Below are positions 55,766 to 64,000 of a stretch of 64,000 bases of DNA, piece after piece (positions within the stretch are counted from its first letter, which is position 1; every line of letters begins with the position of its first letter). Origin of the DNA: Candidatus Methanoperedentaceae archaeon. GTDB taxonomy: Archaea > Halobacteriota > Methanosarcinia > Methanosarcinales > Methanoperedenaceae. Below the pieces are notes generated by a model. It had not been told where the DNA came from. It did no database searches and was given only the letters and a program-made list of their open reading frames with translations. The stretch is taken from NCBI GenBank assembly GCA_003104905.1, contig PQAS01000002.1, positions 33,663-97,662 on the forward strand. The letters run 5' to 3'. Made by a program: the position numbers and the translations under genes.

Positions 55766-58402
55766 CTACTCAGTTTGATTTTTCAACCACTCATCCAGAC
55801 TTTCGTGCTTGAAACTCTTTATATTATTATGTTCATCGACTTGCACTGTTCTCCAGTGAGGAAGCTTATTCCTGTCAAATTCGTCATTTGAGCCATTCTT
55901 TTTATCATTTTCACCCGGAGGTCCGCAGGCTGCGCTCTGTACGATAAAAGGCTTATTATTATCAAAATCAGGAAATTTTTCAAAATCACTGTAAGCATCA
56001 TGATATATTCTTATTTTATTTTCATCAGGATCTGTTTCATCAATACCAAGCCTGAATTCAACATCCATGTGAGCATGTCCTGAGAGTACAAGGTCGACCT
56101 TCTCCTGACACTGATCCAATGGACGCGAATTCTTATCCCTGTGTGGATTTTCACGATAACCCATGCACATGAAGAAGAATTGACTCAGGTAATGGTTTAC
56201 TGTCCCATAGGTGAGGTTAAGGCTTCTATCATTATTTTTTCTCAATTTTTGTGGGATAAATGGGATATTGTTTATAATCTTCATTAATATTTCAGGTATC
56301 ATTCCCGGTTCTTTTTGTGCTTCTATGAATGTTTTTGATTCATTTTTTTCTTTCAGTTTGCTTTCACGCAGTTCCTCTAATTTACTGTGATAATGAATAT
56401 CGTAGTTTATAGGCGGCGCATGAAGGCAGACGAAGGTTCTGCCTTTCCCGGCGATACGCTTCTTGCGGCTGGCCGCAGAAAGGACCTTATCCAGCCATAT
56501 TATCTGTTCCCAATTATAGCATGACTGTCTGTCATCGAAAGCCATGGAATCAGGAGAAGAACCTATGAAGTTATCCTGCATGCTAAGTTTCTTTAAGTAT
56601 TTCGGTTCTACTTTGTTCCTGAGATTTTCAGCCCGCAGGGCTGCTACATCGGCGCCGGTATCCATCAAAACAAAATGATTATTCCCAAAACTGAAAGCAT
56701 AGTCAAAATAAGGATTTATATGCTTGAAATAATAATGCAGCGATTTTGCTTCTGCATGAATAGGATTATCCACCATCAGGTCAATCACCGGTTTCAGCAT
56801 GCGCCTGGCTATCAAATTCAGTGTATAAGGGAATGCTGTCAATGCCCCAACAATAAATAAAGCCTCCAACGGAATGGGGGCGATCTTGAAAAATACATTA
56901 ATATCGGTCAGATTAGATGATAACTCCGATAGCTTCAAAATTATGTCTTCATAATCCAGGAATTTATATGCGCTTATTAAGCCCACAAGGCCGGTTGCGA
57001 TGGAATTTATCTTTAAATTATCACTGAAGTATTTCATTACATTTGCGATAAAGATATAACTTTTATCCTGCCAATTCATTCCTTCCTGATTCAACCTGTT
57101 GAAAGATTTTAACATTATTGCATCTGCCAGCTTCTTTCGCTCATCCCCGGGAAATTCAGAAGAATCAAAAGCTTTATAATTATACATCTTTGCTTCTTTT
57201 TCAGTCAGGCCATATTCTCCATTTTTTCCAGCCTGGAGAGTTCTGGAAAATAGCCGCAATGGAAGCAACCCATAAGGATGCAGGCGCCAATCATGGTTTC
57301 CTGTAGTTGTAAATAATGCTACTTTTAATCCTGGATTAATCTTTTCTTCGTCATCGATTTGCAGCCGAAAATGTCTTGATGTCTCTGTAGATTTCCCCGT
57401 CACTATATCCAGGAATACCTTCCAGTTATTCTCTGCAGGGTTGTTGGATTCATTCCAGCCCAATCCTGAAAAATCTACAATATCTCCTGTGATAACGATA
57501 AAATCCAGTTTTCCTCTTCGTGCCATTTCATTTGCGGCATAAATAAATTTACGAAGATTATCATTGAAGTTGATAAATCTATCAGTGACCTGTTTTCTGC
57601 TTTCCATTCCCTTATTATAGTTTTTTAAGACCTCTGCCAGAATATCATCGTTCCTTTTCGCAACATGAAGATCTGTCAAATGGATGAAATTCAAGCACTT
57701 TGCGGAGGTCTCAATAAATTGGACAGCATGATAGTTTATTTTCTTATGCGAGGTTTTGTCAGTAAAAACAAGATCGTAGAGGGTTGGCAGGGATTTTCCA
57801 TCTACTCCCCTTCTCAAAAAAGTTCCATATTCCGGTTCCTTCCCATCTGTTTTGATTACTGCCTTTATAAGAAAATATTTTGTCCCTTCTCCCAATATAT
57901 TATAATGAACCTCACTATTTATTAACAACTGCGTATCTTCAGGAGCGGAAAAATCGAATAGCTGTCCCCAACCGGTTATTTCAGTGATCTCATCTTCAAT
58001 ATCAAGGGCGATATCTCCGGGAAAATCTTCCGGATAGGATGAAACAAGTTTAAAAGCATCGGCAAACATTTCCCTGGTGGGGTACGTAAGCTCTCCATAT
58101 TGGCCTGCCATAATTATATTGATGCAAACCCTTTCATAAATGTTCTGCCTGCCATATCCGGATATAAATTTAGCAGTTCGACCATCATCGATTTTTACAT
58201 CTACAGTGTTTTTCTCATTATTAAGTCTCAGGGAAACAAACTTTTTTCCGGCTGATACCATTATTCCATCATTGATTTTCTCAATTTTGGCAGTTCTTAC
58301 CCAATCAATATTGAATTTCTCTACCAGGAATTCTATGAGGTTTTTATCCTTTTCATCCCATGAAAATACTTCTTTTGTCGAAATAAGCCTGGGACAGCCC
58401 AA
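55766..58402 (-). CDS. Large calcineurin-like metallophosphoesterase with internal membrane segment
   Basis: This 878-residue protein carries all metallophosphoesterase motifs, but far apart: D-x-H in HLTDLHVAKRND (about residue 242), GD in VITGDIVDFSG (about 306), GNHD in TTGNHDWRLHP (about 367), CLHAPP near 660, and GH-x-H in LSGHAHMDVEF (about 775). The dimetal site is therefore intact. Between the third and fourth motifs is a ~200-residue insertion with a hydrophobic stretch (about 504-540, PIPLEALFIVGALTAFPYTL). The N-terminal 230 residues are unfamiliar. The substrate is unknown. The start is uncertain: TTG at 58402 has no clear ribosome site, yet the frame is open and protein-like for some 20 codons further upstream without a standard start codon. 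Confidence 0.75.
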   Translation of the reverse strand: MGCPRLISTKEVFSWDEKDKNLIEFLVEKFNIDWVRTAKIEKINDGIMVSAGKKFVSLRLNNEKNTVDVKIDDGRTAKFISGYGRQNIYERVCINIIMAGQYGELTYPTREMFADAFKLVSSYPEDFPGDIALDIEDEITEITGWGQLFDFSAPEDTQLLINSEVHYNILGEGTKYFLIKAVIKTDGKEPEYGTFLRRGVDGKSLPTLYDLVFTDKTSHKKINYHAVQFIETSAKCLNFIHLTDLHVAKRNDDILAEVLKNYNKGMESRKQVTDRFINFNDNLRKFIYAANEMARRGKLDFIVITGDIVDFSGLGWNESNNPAENNWKVFLDIVTGKSTETSRHFRLQIDDEEKINPGLKVALFTTTGNHDWRLHPYGLLPLRLFSRTLQAGKNGEYGLTEKEAKMYNYKAFDSSEFPGDERKKLADAIMLKSFNRLNQEGMNWQDKSYIFIANVMKYFSDNLKINSIATGLVGLISAYKFLDYEDIILKLSELSSNLTDINVFFKIAPIPLEALFIVGALTAFPYTLNLIARRMLKPVIDLMVDNPIHAEAKSLHYYFKHINPYFDYAFSFGNNHFVLMDTGADVAALRAENLRNKVEPKYLKKLSMQDNFIGSSPDSMAFDDRQSCYNWEQIIWLDKVLSAASRKKRIAGKGRTFVCLHAPPINYDIHYHSKLEELRESKLKEKNESKTFIEAQKEPGMIPEILMKIINNIPFIPQKLRKNNDRSLNLTYGTVNHYLSQFFFMCMGYRENPHRDKNSRPLDQCQEKVDLVLSGHAHMDVEFRLGIDETDPDENKIRIYHDAYSDFEKFPDFDNNKPFIVQSAACGPPGENDKKNGSNDEFDRNKLPHWRTVQVDEHNNIKSFKHESLDEWLKNQTE

Positions 58403-58543
58403 ATTTGGACTTAGTATTAATGGGAATTCTTGTTTTTCCGTGTTTCCACCCGCATGGCAAATTTACTATTTCGTATTTATATCTTTTTATTTGCCTTCAA
58501 AAAGTAGAAATGCCATGAATAATTATTATAAATATGTGGGAAC

Positions 58544-59011
58544 ATGCCAAAACTCGTAATTATCTATGGTACCGGGTCTCATAACACAGAGAAGATGGCA
58601 CAAGCTATTGAGGAAGGCGCAAGAACGCAAGGCATTGAAACTATACTGAAAAATGTCTCTAATGCCGATAAGAGCGATCTTTATGATGCCGATGCCATTG
58701 CTATTGGTTCGCCAAATTATCGTGATTTGATGATGCCATCTGTGCAAAAATTCCTGGATCAACTGGCTGGTGTGAACCTATCCGGAAAAATCGGCCTTGC
58801 CTTCGGGTCTTACGGATGGGGTCTTGAGGCTGTACAGGCGATCAAAAAACAGTTGATATCATATGGTGTTGAGATGATAAAGGATCTTTGTGTAAAGAGG
58901 ATGCCCGGGGAAGAGGAACTTGAGATATGCAGGAGTGCTGGCTCGCTTCTTGCCGGTAAGATCAATGATAAGGAGGTAAAATGTGCAGCGTTGGTGATTC
59001 GTTCGGTGTAG
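58544..59011 (+). CDS. Flavodoxin-like protein
   Basis: This 155-residue FMN-binding protein has the phosphate loop IYGTGSHNTEKMA (about residues 7-19), and IAIGSPNYRDLMMPSVQKFLDQL and AFGSYGWGLEAV for the isoalloxazine loops. It resembles the flavodoxin domain of FprA-type flavoproteins more than classical flavodoxins. It is an electron carrier, possibly for oxygen or NO defence. Its last 31 bases overlap the zinc-ribbon gene that follows. Confidence 0.88.
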   Translation: MPKLVIIYGTGSHNTEKMAQAIEEGARTQGIETILKNVSNADKSDLYDADAIAIGSPNYRDLMMPSVQKFLDQLAGVNLSGKIGLAFGSYGWGLEAVQAIKKQLISYGVEMIKDLCVKRMPGEEELEICRSAGSLLAGKINDKEVKCAALVIRSV

Positions 59012-59136
59012 AACTCGAAGGCGGAATGGAACCGCATTTATATTTGTGCAATCACTGCAGCAAGACATTCAAAGGCATTGGCACGAATTTGAAATGCCCG
59101 AAATGCTTTTCGAATGATGTCAAATGCATTGAATAA
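58981..59136 (+). CDS. 51-aa zinc-ribbon/rubredoxin-like protein overlapping the flavodoxin
   Basis: The ATG at 58981 has a perfect AAGGAGG site, although it lies in another frame within the last 31 bases of the flavodoxin gene. The protein has YLCNHCSKTFKG and LKCPKCFSND: two C-x-x-C pairs 16 residues apart, a metal knuckle as in zinc ribbons or rubredoxin-like folds. Overlap and ribosome site suggest translational coupling, so it may work with the flavodoxin as redox partner or regulator. Too short for many gene finders. Confidence 0.75.
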   Translation: MCSVGDSFGVELEGGMEPHLYLCNHCSKTFKGIGTNLKCPKCFSNDVKCIE

Positions 59137-59257
59137 CTGAGAAATTGAGAAAATCCATGATACGGAACATGGATTTTGATGTGTGCCAATCCATTTATTT
59201 GTTAATTAATAATTATTACCGCAAGTCTTCCATAATGAGCAAATGTTGCGCTTTTGC

Positions 59258-59268
59258 ACAGATATAAA
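59258..59268 (+). promoter_or_regulatory. TATA box of the roadblock gene
   Basis: CAGATATAAATAG lies 57-67 bp before the ATG at 59325, in the 188-bp gap after the zinc-ribbon gene. No other feature is seen in this gap. Confidence 0.4.
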
Positions 59269-59324
59269 TAGTAGTAAGGATATATTGTCAATTGTCGAAA
59301 AAATTAGACAGAGGAAGGCGTTCT

Positions 59325-59702
59325 ATGACAAATAAAATCCAAACAATAGGAATGATGGAAACAATGCTCAAGGAGATAAATAAAGCCGGCGGGATCGAAG
59401 CGTCAGCAATAGGAAGCAGGGACGGTTTATTGATCTGTACAACATTGTCCGACCAGAACCATGCAGAAATATTTGTAGCAATGTCCGCAACAATGATCGG
59501 CGCAGCAGAAACAGCATCAGCAGAGCTTGGAAAAGGGATTCCGGAACTGACTATTGTTGAATCAGGAACCGGAAAGATCATTGGCACCGGAGCCGGGCCA
59601 AAAGCATTGCTATTGGTTATGGCCGGGCCGGATGCAAATCTTGGATTGGTCCTTTTCGAAATGAAAAAAGCATCCGAAAAAATAAGGTATTTGCTTGGAT
59701 AG
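59325..59702 (+). CDS. Roadblock/LC7-domain protein (MglB-like)
   Basis: This 125-residue protein has the Roadblock/LC7 fold. Seen are an N-terminal helix (METMLKEINKAGGIEASAIGS), beta strands around RDGLLICTTL, the central helix EIFVAMSATMIGAAETA, GKIIGTGAGPKALLLVM, and the ending NLGLVLFEMKKASEKI. These dimers usually regulate small GTPases or act as scaffolds. No GTPase lies next to it. I use the ATG at 59325 with AGGAAGG upstream; a TTG at 59292 gives 11 more residues without support. Convergent with RuBisCO by 3 bp. Confidence 0.85.
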   Translation: MTNKIQTIGMMETMLKEINKAGGIEASAIGSRDGLLICTTLSDQNHAEIFVAMSATMIGAAETASAELGKGIPELTIVESGTGKIIGTGAGPKALLLVMAGPDANLGLVLFEMKKASEKIRYLLG

Positions 59703-59705
59703 ATT

Positions 59706-60998
59706 TCATTTTGGCCTGTAATATTCCCATTTACCAAGCGCCTGATTCAATTCCTTATTTTTCCCTGAAAATTCATCAAGCCCGATACCATCCATTGTGG
59801 CTTCTATTGCCTGCATCACTGCTTTTGCTCCTGCTCTTGTTCCTTTCGGGTGGCCGTGAATGCCGCCGCTCACAAGCAGGGTACAGTCATTTCCCAGTAT
59901 TCTCATTACCGATGGTATCAGTCCCGGATGAAGACCACCTGAAGAGACCGGGAACGCCGGTTTTATTGTGCCCCATTCCTGGGAAAGCATATCTCCGGCC
60001 GGAATCCGGGGGTCACGCAGTACTTTTGCGATCTGTATGACCTCTTTCTTGCTTCCCACAAGTTTTCCAATAGCAGTACCTGAATGAATTTCATCTACTC
60101 CAATCAGCCGCATAAGTTTGGCGAGGAAATACATGGACAAACCATGTCTCGGGTTCCTGTCAAAAGCAGCGTGCATCGCACGATGGGCATGTATGGCCAA
60201 TCCAAGATCGCCGCACTCATCACGCATTGTCTGCACTGCAGCTGTCCCGCAGGTGACAACATCGATCATGGCAAATCTCCAGCCCGCATCATGCAGCAAT
60301 TTTGCCTTCCGTATCATTTCCTTTGTTTCCCCTGTAATATTTAAAAGAGCATCTTTCTGTTCACCCGTTTCCTTTTCGGCCTTATCCCGCAGTTTTGCCA
60401 TCTTTGAAACCCTGTCTTCAAAGCGGTTAAAAGATGTGGAGGTCAGGTTCTCATCATCCTTTACAAGGTCAAAACCACCCATCCAGGTTTCGTATGCAAC
60501 ATCAGCATGTTCTGCTGCACTGAATCCTATCTTGGGTTTCGGGACTGCACCCGTGATGGGGCGTTTTTTTATTTTCAATAAAGATCTTATTCCCCCGATG
60601 CCATAATTTGGCCCCTGGAAGAATTTAATATATCGTATCGGAAAGGATGCATCCAGAAGCCTGAGGTTTCGAAGAGCTTTCATCCCGAAGATATTGCCGG
60701 CTATACCGCTCAGGAGCTGTGGTGCATTACCCGGCTCCCAAAGGTCTGCAGGATAGGCGATCTTCACATATTTTCCATTTAATTCAAAAGCGCGCGCTTT
60801 GATCCTTTCAACCATTGCCGGCACATCATGAAGTGTAGTCCAGGTGCCTGCAGAACTCTCGGAAGCTATCCTTCCGATCGCTTCCCGGGCGGTAATCCCT
60901 TTTGCCGCTTCAAAATAATATAAACAGACCAGATCATCTTTTGCGGGTTTATAATCCAAATCCACGAATTCATTGTACCAATCGATTTTGCCGGTCAT
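59706..60998 (-). CDS. rbcL: Ribulose-bisphosphate carboxylase, archaeal form III
   Basis: This 430-residue RuBisCO large subunit fixes CO2 onto RuBP. Active-site sequences are intact: catalytic Lys in GAVPKPKIG (about residue 150), the carbamylated Lys and metal ligands in GGFDLVKDDENL (about 173-184), HAHRAMHAAF, loop 6 Lys in GTAIGKLVGSK, and SSGGLHPG. Form III enzymes act in the AMP (nucleoside) salvage pathway, not in the Calvin cycle. The genes for AMP phosphorylase and ribose-1,5-bisphosphate isomerase are not in the window. The N-terminal domain is complete. Methanoperedens and Methanosarcina genomes carry such genes. Confidence 0.95.
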   Translation of the reverse strand: MTGKIDWYNEFVDLDYKPAKDDLVCLYYFEAAKGITAREAIGRIASESSAGTWTTLHDVPAMVERIKARAFELNGKYVKIAYPADLWEPGNAPQLLSGIAGNIFGMKALRNLRLLDASFPIRYIKFFQGPNYGIGGIRSLLKIKKRPITGAVPKPKIGFSAAEHADVAYETWMGGFDLVKDDENLTSTSFNRFEDRVSKMAKLRDKAEKETGEQKDALLNITGETKEMIRKAKLLHDAGWRFAMIDVVTCGTAAVQTMRDECGDLGLAIHAHRAMHAAFDRNPRHGLSMYFLAKLMRLIGVDEIHSGTAIGKLVGSKKEVIQIAKVLRDPRIPAGDMLSQEWGTIKPAFPVSSGGLHPGLIPSVMRILGNDCTLLVSGGIHGHPKGTRAGAKAVMQAIEATMDGIGLDEFSGKNKELNQALGKWEYYRPK

Positions 60999-61088
60999 TC
61001 AATCACCATTCTCCTTCTATTATTTCAGAATTAAAAGATTTAACTGTAATGTGTAGAATCTTTCAAAGGTAAAGAGTTAAAAGAAAAG

Positions 61089-61098
61089 TCTTAAATAC
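61089..61098 (+). promoter_or_regulatory. TATA-like box of the NHL-repeat gene
   Basis: CTTAAATACC lies 79-88 bp before the ATG at 61177, which has AAGGTGAT upstream. The remaining gap 60999-61176 shows only AT-rich sequence that also serves the RuBisCO promoter. Confidence 0.35.
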
Positions 61099-61176
61099 CT
61101 TCCATAACTACTATTTTTTGAATAGGTGGCTTGATTCTGTGGAGCAGGCTTATATTCATGAAAAAGGTGATACAAA

Positions 61177-62265
61177 ATGGTTTCTGATTATTTTTCTGAA
61201 AGAGGGCGAGCGTTAGGGATTATTATAGCAATAACAATATTGGGATTATTGTTGATTGGAGAGGCAGGTGCCCAGAATTCATATGAATTCAAGCTGAAAG
61301 TTCCTTCATCGGTTCAATGGAATTTCTATCATCCGGAGGGAGTAGCTGTGGATATCGCGGGGAATGTCTATGTTGCAGATTCGGAAAATAACCGCATCCG
61401 GAAGTTTAGCTCCTCAGGCGTCTTTTTGGCTACATGGGGAAGCCCGGGCATCAATGATAGCCAGTTCAATGATCCGGCGGGAATAGCTGTGGATAGTATG
61501 GGAAATGTCTATGTTGCTGATTCAAAAAACAACCGTACGCAGAAGTTCAGTTCCTCCGGAGTCTTTTTAGCTAAATGGGGAAGCCCTGGTATCGGCGATG
61601 GCCAGTTCAATCATCCGGAAGGAGTGGCTGTTGATAGCGCGGGTAATGTCTATGTTGCTGATTCAAAAAACAATCGCATCCAGAAGTTCAGTTCCTCCGG
61701 GGTCTTTTTAGCAAAGTGGGGGGCTTCCGGCATTGGAAGGAGCCAGTTCAGGACTCCTAAGGGAGTAACCGTTGATAACCTGGGTAATGTCTATGTTTCT
61801 GATACAAAAAACAACCGCATCCAGAAGTTCAATTCTTCAGGCGTCTTCTTATCCAAGTGGGGAAGCCCTGGCATTGGCGACGGCCAGTTCAAGGGTCCGG
61901 CGGGAGTGAGCGTTGATAATCTGGGTAATGTCTATGTTTCCGATTCAGGAAATAGCCGCATCCAGAAGTTCAGTTCTTCCGGTGTGTTTTTATCAAAGTG
62001 GGGAAGCCTGGGCATCAATGATGGCCAGTTCAATTTCTCACAGGGAGTAGCTGTGGATAGCCTCGGAAATGTCTATGTTTCCGATTCGGGAAATAGCCGC
62101 ATCCAGAAGTTCAGTTCCTCCGGCGTGTTTTTATCTAAGTGGGGAAGCCCGGGCAGCAATGACAGCCAGTTCAATTTTCCGCAGGGAGTAACGGTTGATA
62201 GCCTTGGTAATGTCTATGTTTCGGATTCAGGAAATAACCGCATCCAGAAGTTCAAGTTAACATGA
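61177..62265 (+). CDS. Secreted NHL-repeat beta-propeller protein
   Basis: This 362-residue exported protein has a signal peptide (residues ~10-32: LGIIIAITILGLLLIGEAGA). It is then almost wholly composed of 47-residue NHL units, each with G-V-x-V-D-x-x-G-N-V-Y-V-x-D-S, R-I-Q-K-F and W-G-S-x-G. Six full units plus a C-terminal half unit give a probable six-bladed propeller. There is no anchor or extra domain. Such proteins bind ligands or partners outside the cell. Sequences are remarkably uniform, and later units are closer to each other than to the first, showing recent unit duplication. Confidence 0.88.
   Translation: MVSDYFSERGRALGIIIAITILGLLLIGEAGAQNSYEFKLKVPSSVQWNFYHPEGVAVDIAGNVYVADSENNRIRKFSSSGVFLATWGSPGINDSQFNDPAGIAVDSMGNVYVADSKNNRTQKFSSSGVFLAKWGSPGIGDGQFNHPEGVAVDSAGNVYVADSKNNRIQKFSSSGVFLAKWGASGIGRSQFRTPKGVTVDNLGNVYVSDTKNNRIQKFNSSGVFLSKWGSPGIGDGQFKGPAGVSVDNLGNVYVSDSGNSRIQKFSSSGVFLSKWGSLGINDGQFNFSQGVAVDSLGNVYVSDSGNSRIQKFSSSGVFLSKWGSPGSNDSQFNFPQGVTVDSLGNVYVSDSGNNRIQKFKLT
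61320..62250 (+). repeat. Tandem 141-bp coding repeats (6.5 units) in the NHL gene
   Basis: Unit starts are about 141 bp apart (for example TTCAATGATCC, TTCAATCATCC, TTCAGGACTCC, TTCAAGGGTCC). The DNA is highly conserved, especially GGTAATGTCTATGTT and AACCGCATCCAGAAGTTC. The array can change in length by recombination. Confidence 0.8.
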
Positions 62266-62403
62266 AAAAAAAATAAAAAAAATTAATTTGCACCTTTATC
62301 TTTTTGGTGCTGGTTTTGTATTTCCCTTGGATTTCTTTTTCTCCTTATTGGACATTACCTTGTTCGCCTCCTGACCCATTATGGTCATTGTAATTATGAT
62401 TAT

Positions 62404-63999
62404 AACCTCAATTTGACAGTTAAATAATAGTATTGTCCTCAGCATGTTTGTTATTTATGAAGTATCAAACAAAACTGAAGACAGATGAATTAACCCCGAA
62501 TGAGAATATATGCTTTCCGATTGGAACGATTCTTGCTATAAGAAACAAATATGAAAAGTTATACTTATCAGGTGTTTTTGAGAAATACAAAAAGAAAGGT
62601 AGAGATATTAACTCTCTAATTCAGGCTCTTTTAAGTTACAAGCTTACTGAAAATCTCAGCATAAGTAGAGCCAGTGAATGGATAAATCGTGGTCAAGTTC
62701 TTGATACCTTTAATCTTGAGAAATTTGAAGAAAAGACACTCTTCAGAGTTCTAGAAATCATAGGCAAGAACAGGGAAGAAATAATTGCAGATATTCAAGA
62801 CCGATTATTCCAGACATATGAGTTTGAGCATACTGATATTAATCTTGATTGGACAAGCCTGGTTCTTTATGGAGATAAAAGTAAGCTAGGAAAATACGGG
62901 TATAGTCGAGACCATAGACCTGATAAGAAGCAAATAACCGTTGGCATAAGTGAACTTTCATGTCCGATCAATGTTCCAATTGGAATTACAGTAAACAAAG
63001 GAAATCTCCATGATTCGAAACACTTCGTTGATTCATATGACCAGATCAAGGATAAACTCAAGCCAGGTTCCCTTATTACTTTTGATAAAGGAGCCCATAG
63101 TAAAAATAATATTGGCCTGATCCTTGCAGATAAAATGAAATACCTGACAAGTAAGAAGCTCAACAAGAGTGACGATAAAAGGATAAAAGAGTTCGATAAA
63201 TCCAAAGCTGAGCTTGTTGATGATAAAAAAGGGGTTTACGGAATAAAATTTATCAAACCAAGTAGCATAGACTATTTTTATTTTTCAGAGAATCTACAGA
63301 AAGATCAGCTAAAATCCAGAGCAAGAAAAGCATTGCAAAAATTGAAGGAAGCTAAAGAGATTCAAAAATCGATCGATAACAAGAAACAGCTTCCAAAAAA
63401 GTTCCGTATCAATAATGTTCTCATTGATATTTCTTATTCCTATCAAACCAAACTCGAAGAACTTAGTGAGGAAGAAGCAATGAAACTTCTTGAAAAAATA
63501 ATTATTACTGGTCGAGAAGGATTTTTCTGTATCAAATCCAGTGAGAATTTGACACTTGTGCAGGCTTTACAAACTTATAGAAAGAAGGATTCAATCGAGA
63601 AGATTTTTAATTCAATGAAAAATGAGATTGAAATAAAACCGGTACGTGTATGGTCGGAGGATAGCATTTATGGAGCATTGATCATTGGATTTTTGGCTCA
63701 ATTATTTATTTCCTTGATACGGTATGAGATTAAAGAATTGAAGAATACTTCGACAAAATTCATAAAAAACAGCCTGATGAGTTTGACAGTTACGGTAAAT
63801 TTCAGACTAAATAAGCCAATTAATTATATTTATGCCAATTTTGATCCAATAAATAGACTGATTTTGGTGCAAAATGTAGGGATAACGTAGCTAAAACCTA
63901 CAAAATATAGTAAATTTTTGGCAACTGTCAAATGGATTTTCCTGCTAAAATAGTAGACTTTCTCGATAACTAAGATTTTTAAACTGTCAAATTAAGGTT
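62404..63999 (+). mobile_element. IS element of the IS4/IS1634-like group, apparently near complete
   Basis: Terminal inverted repeats are visible. The left end reads AACCTCAATTTGACAGTT (62404-62421). The right end, read on the other strand from 63999, is AACCTTAATTTGACAGTT, with one mismatch over 18 bases. They enclose about 1.6 kb with one transposase gene, so the element is probably whole. The target duplication cannot be checked because the window ends at 64000. Confidence 0.8.
62457..63890 (+). CDS. DDE transposase, IS4/IS1634-like
   Basis: This 477-residue DDE transposase (from the ATG at 62457; an in-frame TTG at 62433 is also open) is large and Lys-rich. Motifs are YSRDHRPDKKQITVGI in the centre, INLDWTSLVLYGD (first catalytic Asp), LITFDKGAHSKNN (second Asp), and IEKIFNSMKNEIEIKPVR near the end, with the Glu of the Y-(2)-R-(3)-E-(6)-K-like C1 region. 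Codon use is AT-rich compared with its neighbours, fitting a mobile gene. The frame is intact, so the element may be active. Confidence 0.85.
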   Translation: MKYQTKLKTDELTPNENICFPIGTILAIRNKYEKLYLSGVFEKYKKKGRDINSLIQALLSYKLTENLSISRASEWINRGQVLDTFNLEKFEEKTLFRVLEIIGKNREEIIADIQDRLFQTYEFEHTDINLDWTSLVLYGDKSKLGKYGYSRDHRPDKKQITVGISELSCPINVPIGITVNKGNLHDSKHFVDSYDQIKDKLKPGSLITFDKGAHSKNNIGLILADKMKYLTSKKLNKSDDKRIKEFDKSKAELVDDKKGVYGIKFIKPSSIDYFYFSENLQKDQLKSRARKALQKLKEAKEIQKSIDNKKQLPKKFRINNVLIDISYSYQTKLEELSEEEAMKLLEKIIITGREGFFCIKSSENLTLVQALQTYRKKDSIEKIFNSMKNEIEIKPVRVWSEDSIYGALIIGFLAQLFISLIRYEIKELKNTSTKFIKNSLMSLTVTVNFRLNKPINYIYANFDPINRLILVQNVGIT

Positions 64000-64000
64000 T

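Noticed and set aside
61320..62250. Regular repeats that could suggest a CRISPR array
   Set aside because: The 141-bp units are fully coding NHL blades without spacers; the same holds for the Ig-like repeats at 24270-25385. No CRISPR or cas genes are present.
1..64000. tRNA or rRNA genes
   Set aside because: I looked through the intergenic gaps for T-loop-like GGTTCGAATCC sequences and for conserved rRNA blocks and saw none.

Overview
The window looks like a chromosomal segment of a methane-cycling archaeon of the Methanosarcinales, most plausibly an ANME-2d / 'Candidatus Methanoperedens'-type organism. This is inference from gene content. The window holds a full membrane-arm and Q-module F420H2 dehydrogenase operon in the Methanosarcina order (fpoABCDHIJJKLMNO), a methanogenesis-marker-9 protein, O-phosphoseryl-tRNA synthetase, archaeal GHMP-type shikimate kinase, form III RuBisCO, a Cam-type gamma carbonic anhydrase, an archaellum ArlC/E protein and a secreted protein with a c-type heme motif. 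Promoters look archaeal (AT-rich TATA boxes), and Shine-Dalgarno motifs of the GGAGG/GGTG type precede most genes.

Layout. 1-4675: end of a secreted SdrD-B-like protein, then a two-gene TadA/TadC-like secretion (pilus) module on the minus strand. 4.8-11.2 kb: HerA-like ATPase, phosphoglycerate mutase, DUF155 protein, FKBP isomerase and methanogenesis marker 9. 11.3-21.6 kb: the fpo operon, tightly packed with 4-bp and taATG overlaps. 21.7-28.5 kb: a HEAT-repeat/CheC chimera, a heme-motif protein with four Ig-like repeats, an ArlCE archaellum protein, and a KaiC-like ATPase with a small partner. 28.5-45.3 kb: a chemoreceptor island with a PadR regulator, six MCPs, three intact CheWs, one internally deleted CheW, an anchored carbonic anhydrase, and a FilR1-type regulator. 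45.3-49.7 kb: UbiA prenyltransferase, RNase HI, PspAB, HtpX and small or unknown proteins. 49.8-55.6 kb: the aroC-sepS-aroK-aroQ operon, a ferredoxin and pyrDK. 55.8-61 kb: metallophosphoesterase, flavodoxin with an overlapping 51-aa zinc-ribbon gene, roadblock protein and RuBisCO. 61-64 kb: a secreted NHL beta-propeller and a nearly complete IS with terminal inverted repeats.

The most interesting part is the chemosensory island. Seven promoters (HEAT-CheC, KaiC-like, and MCP2 to MCP6) share a motif I can read directly: two TTCACA direct repeats 10-11 bp apart, set just upstream of a TATA-like box. This ties a novel HEAT-CheC fusion, a KaiC-like ATPase and five of the six receptors into one apparent regulon. 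MCP1 lacks the motif. Within the island, the three receptors ending in SLE(D/E)LTK on a His-rich tail are exactly the three followed by an intact cheW. MCP3 looks like a hybrid of an MCP5-type sensor and an MCP4-type signalling domain. Its cheW has lost 255 bp between two 8-bp repeats. MCP3 and MCP4 also lack about two heptads in each arm of the signalling hairpin compared with the other four receptors. No CheA, CheY, CheB or CheR is in the window, so the kinase module must lie elsewhere.
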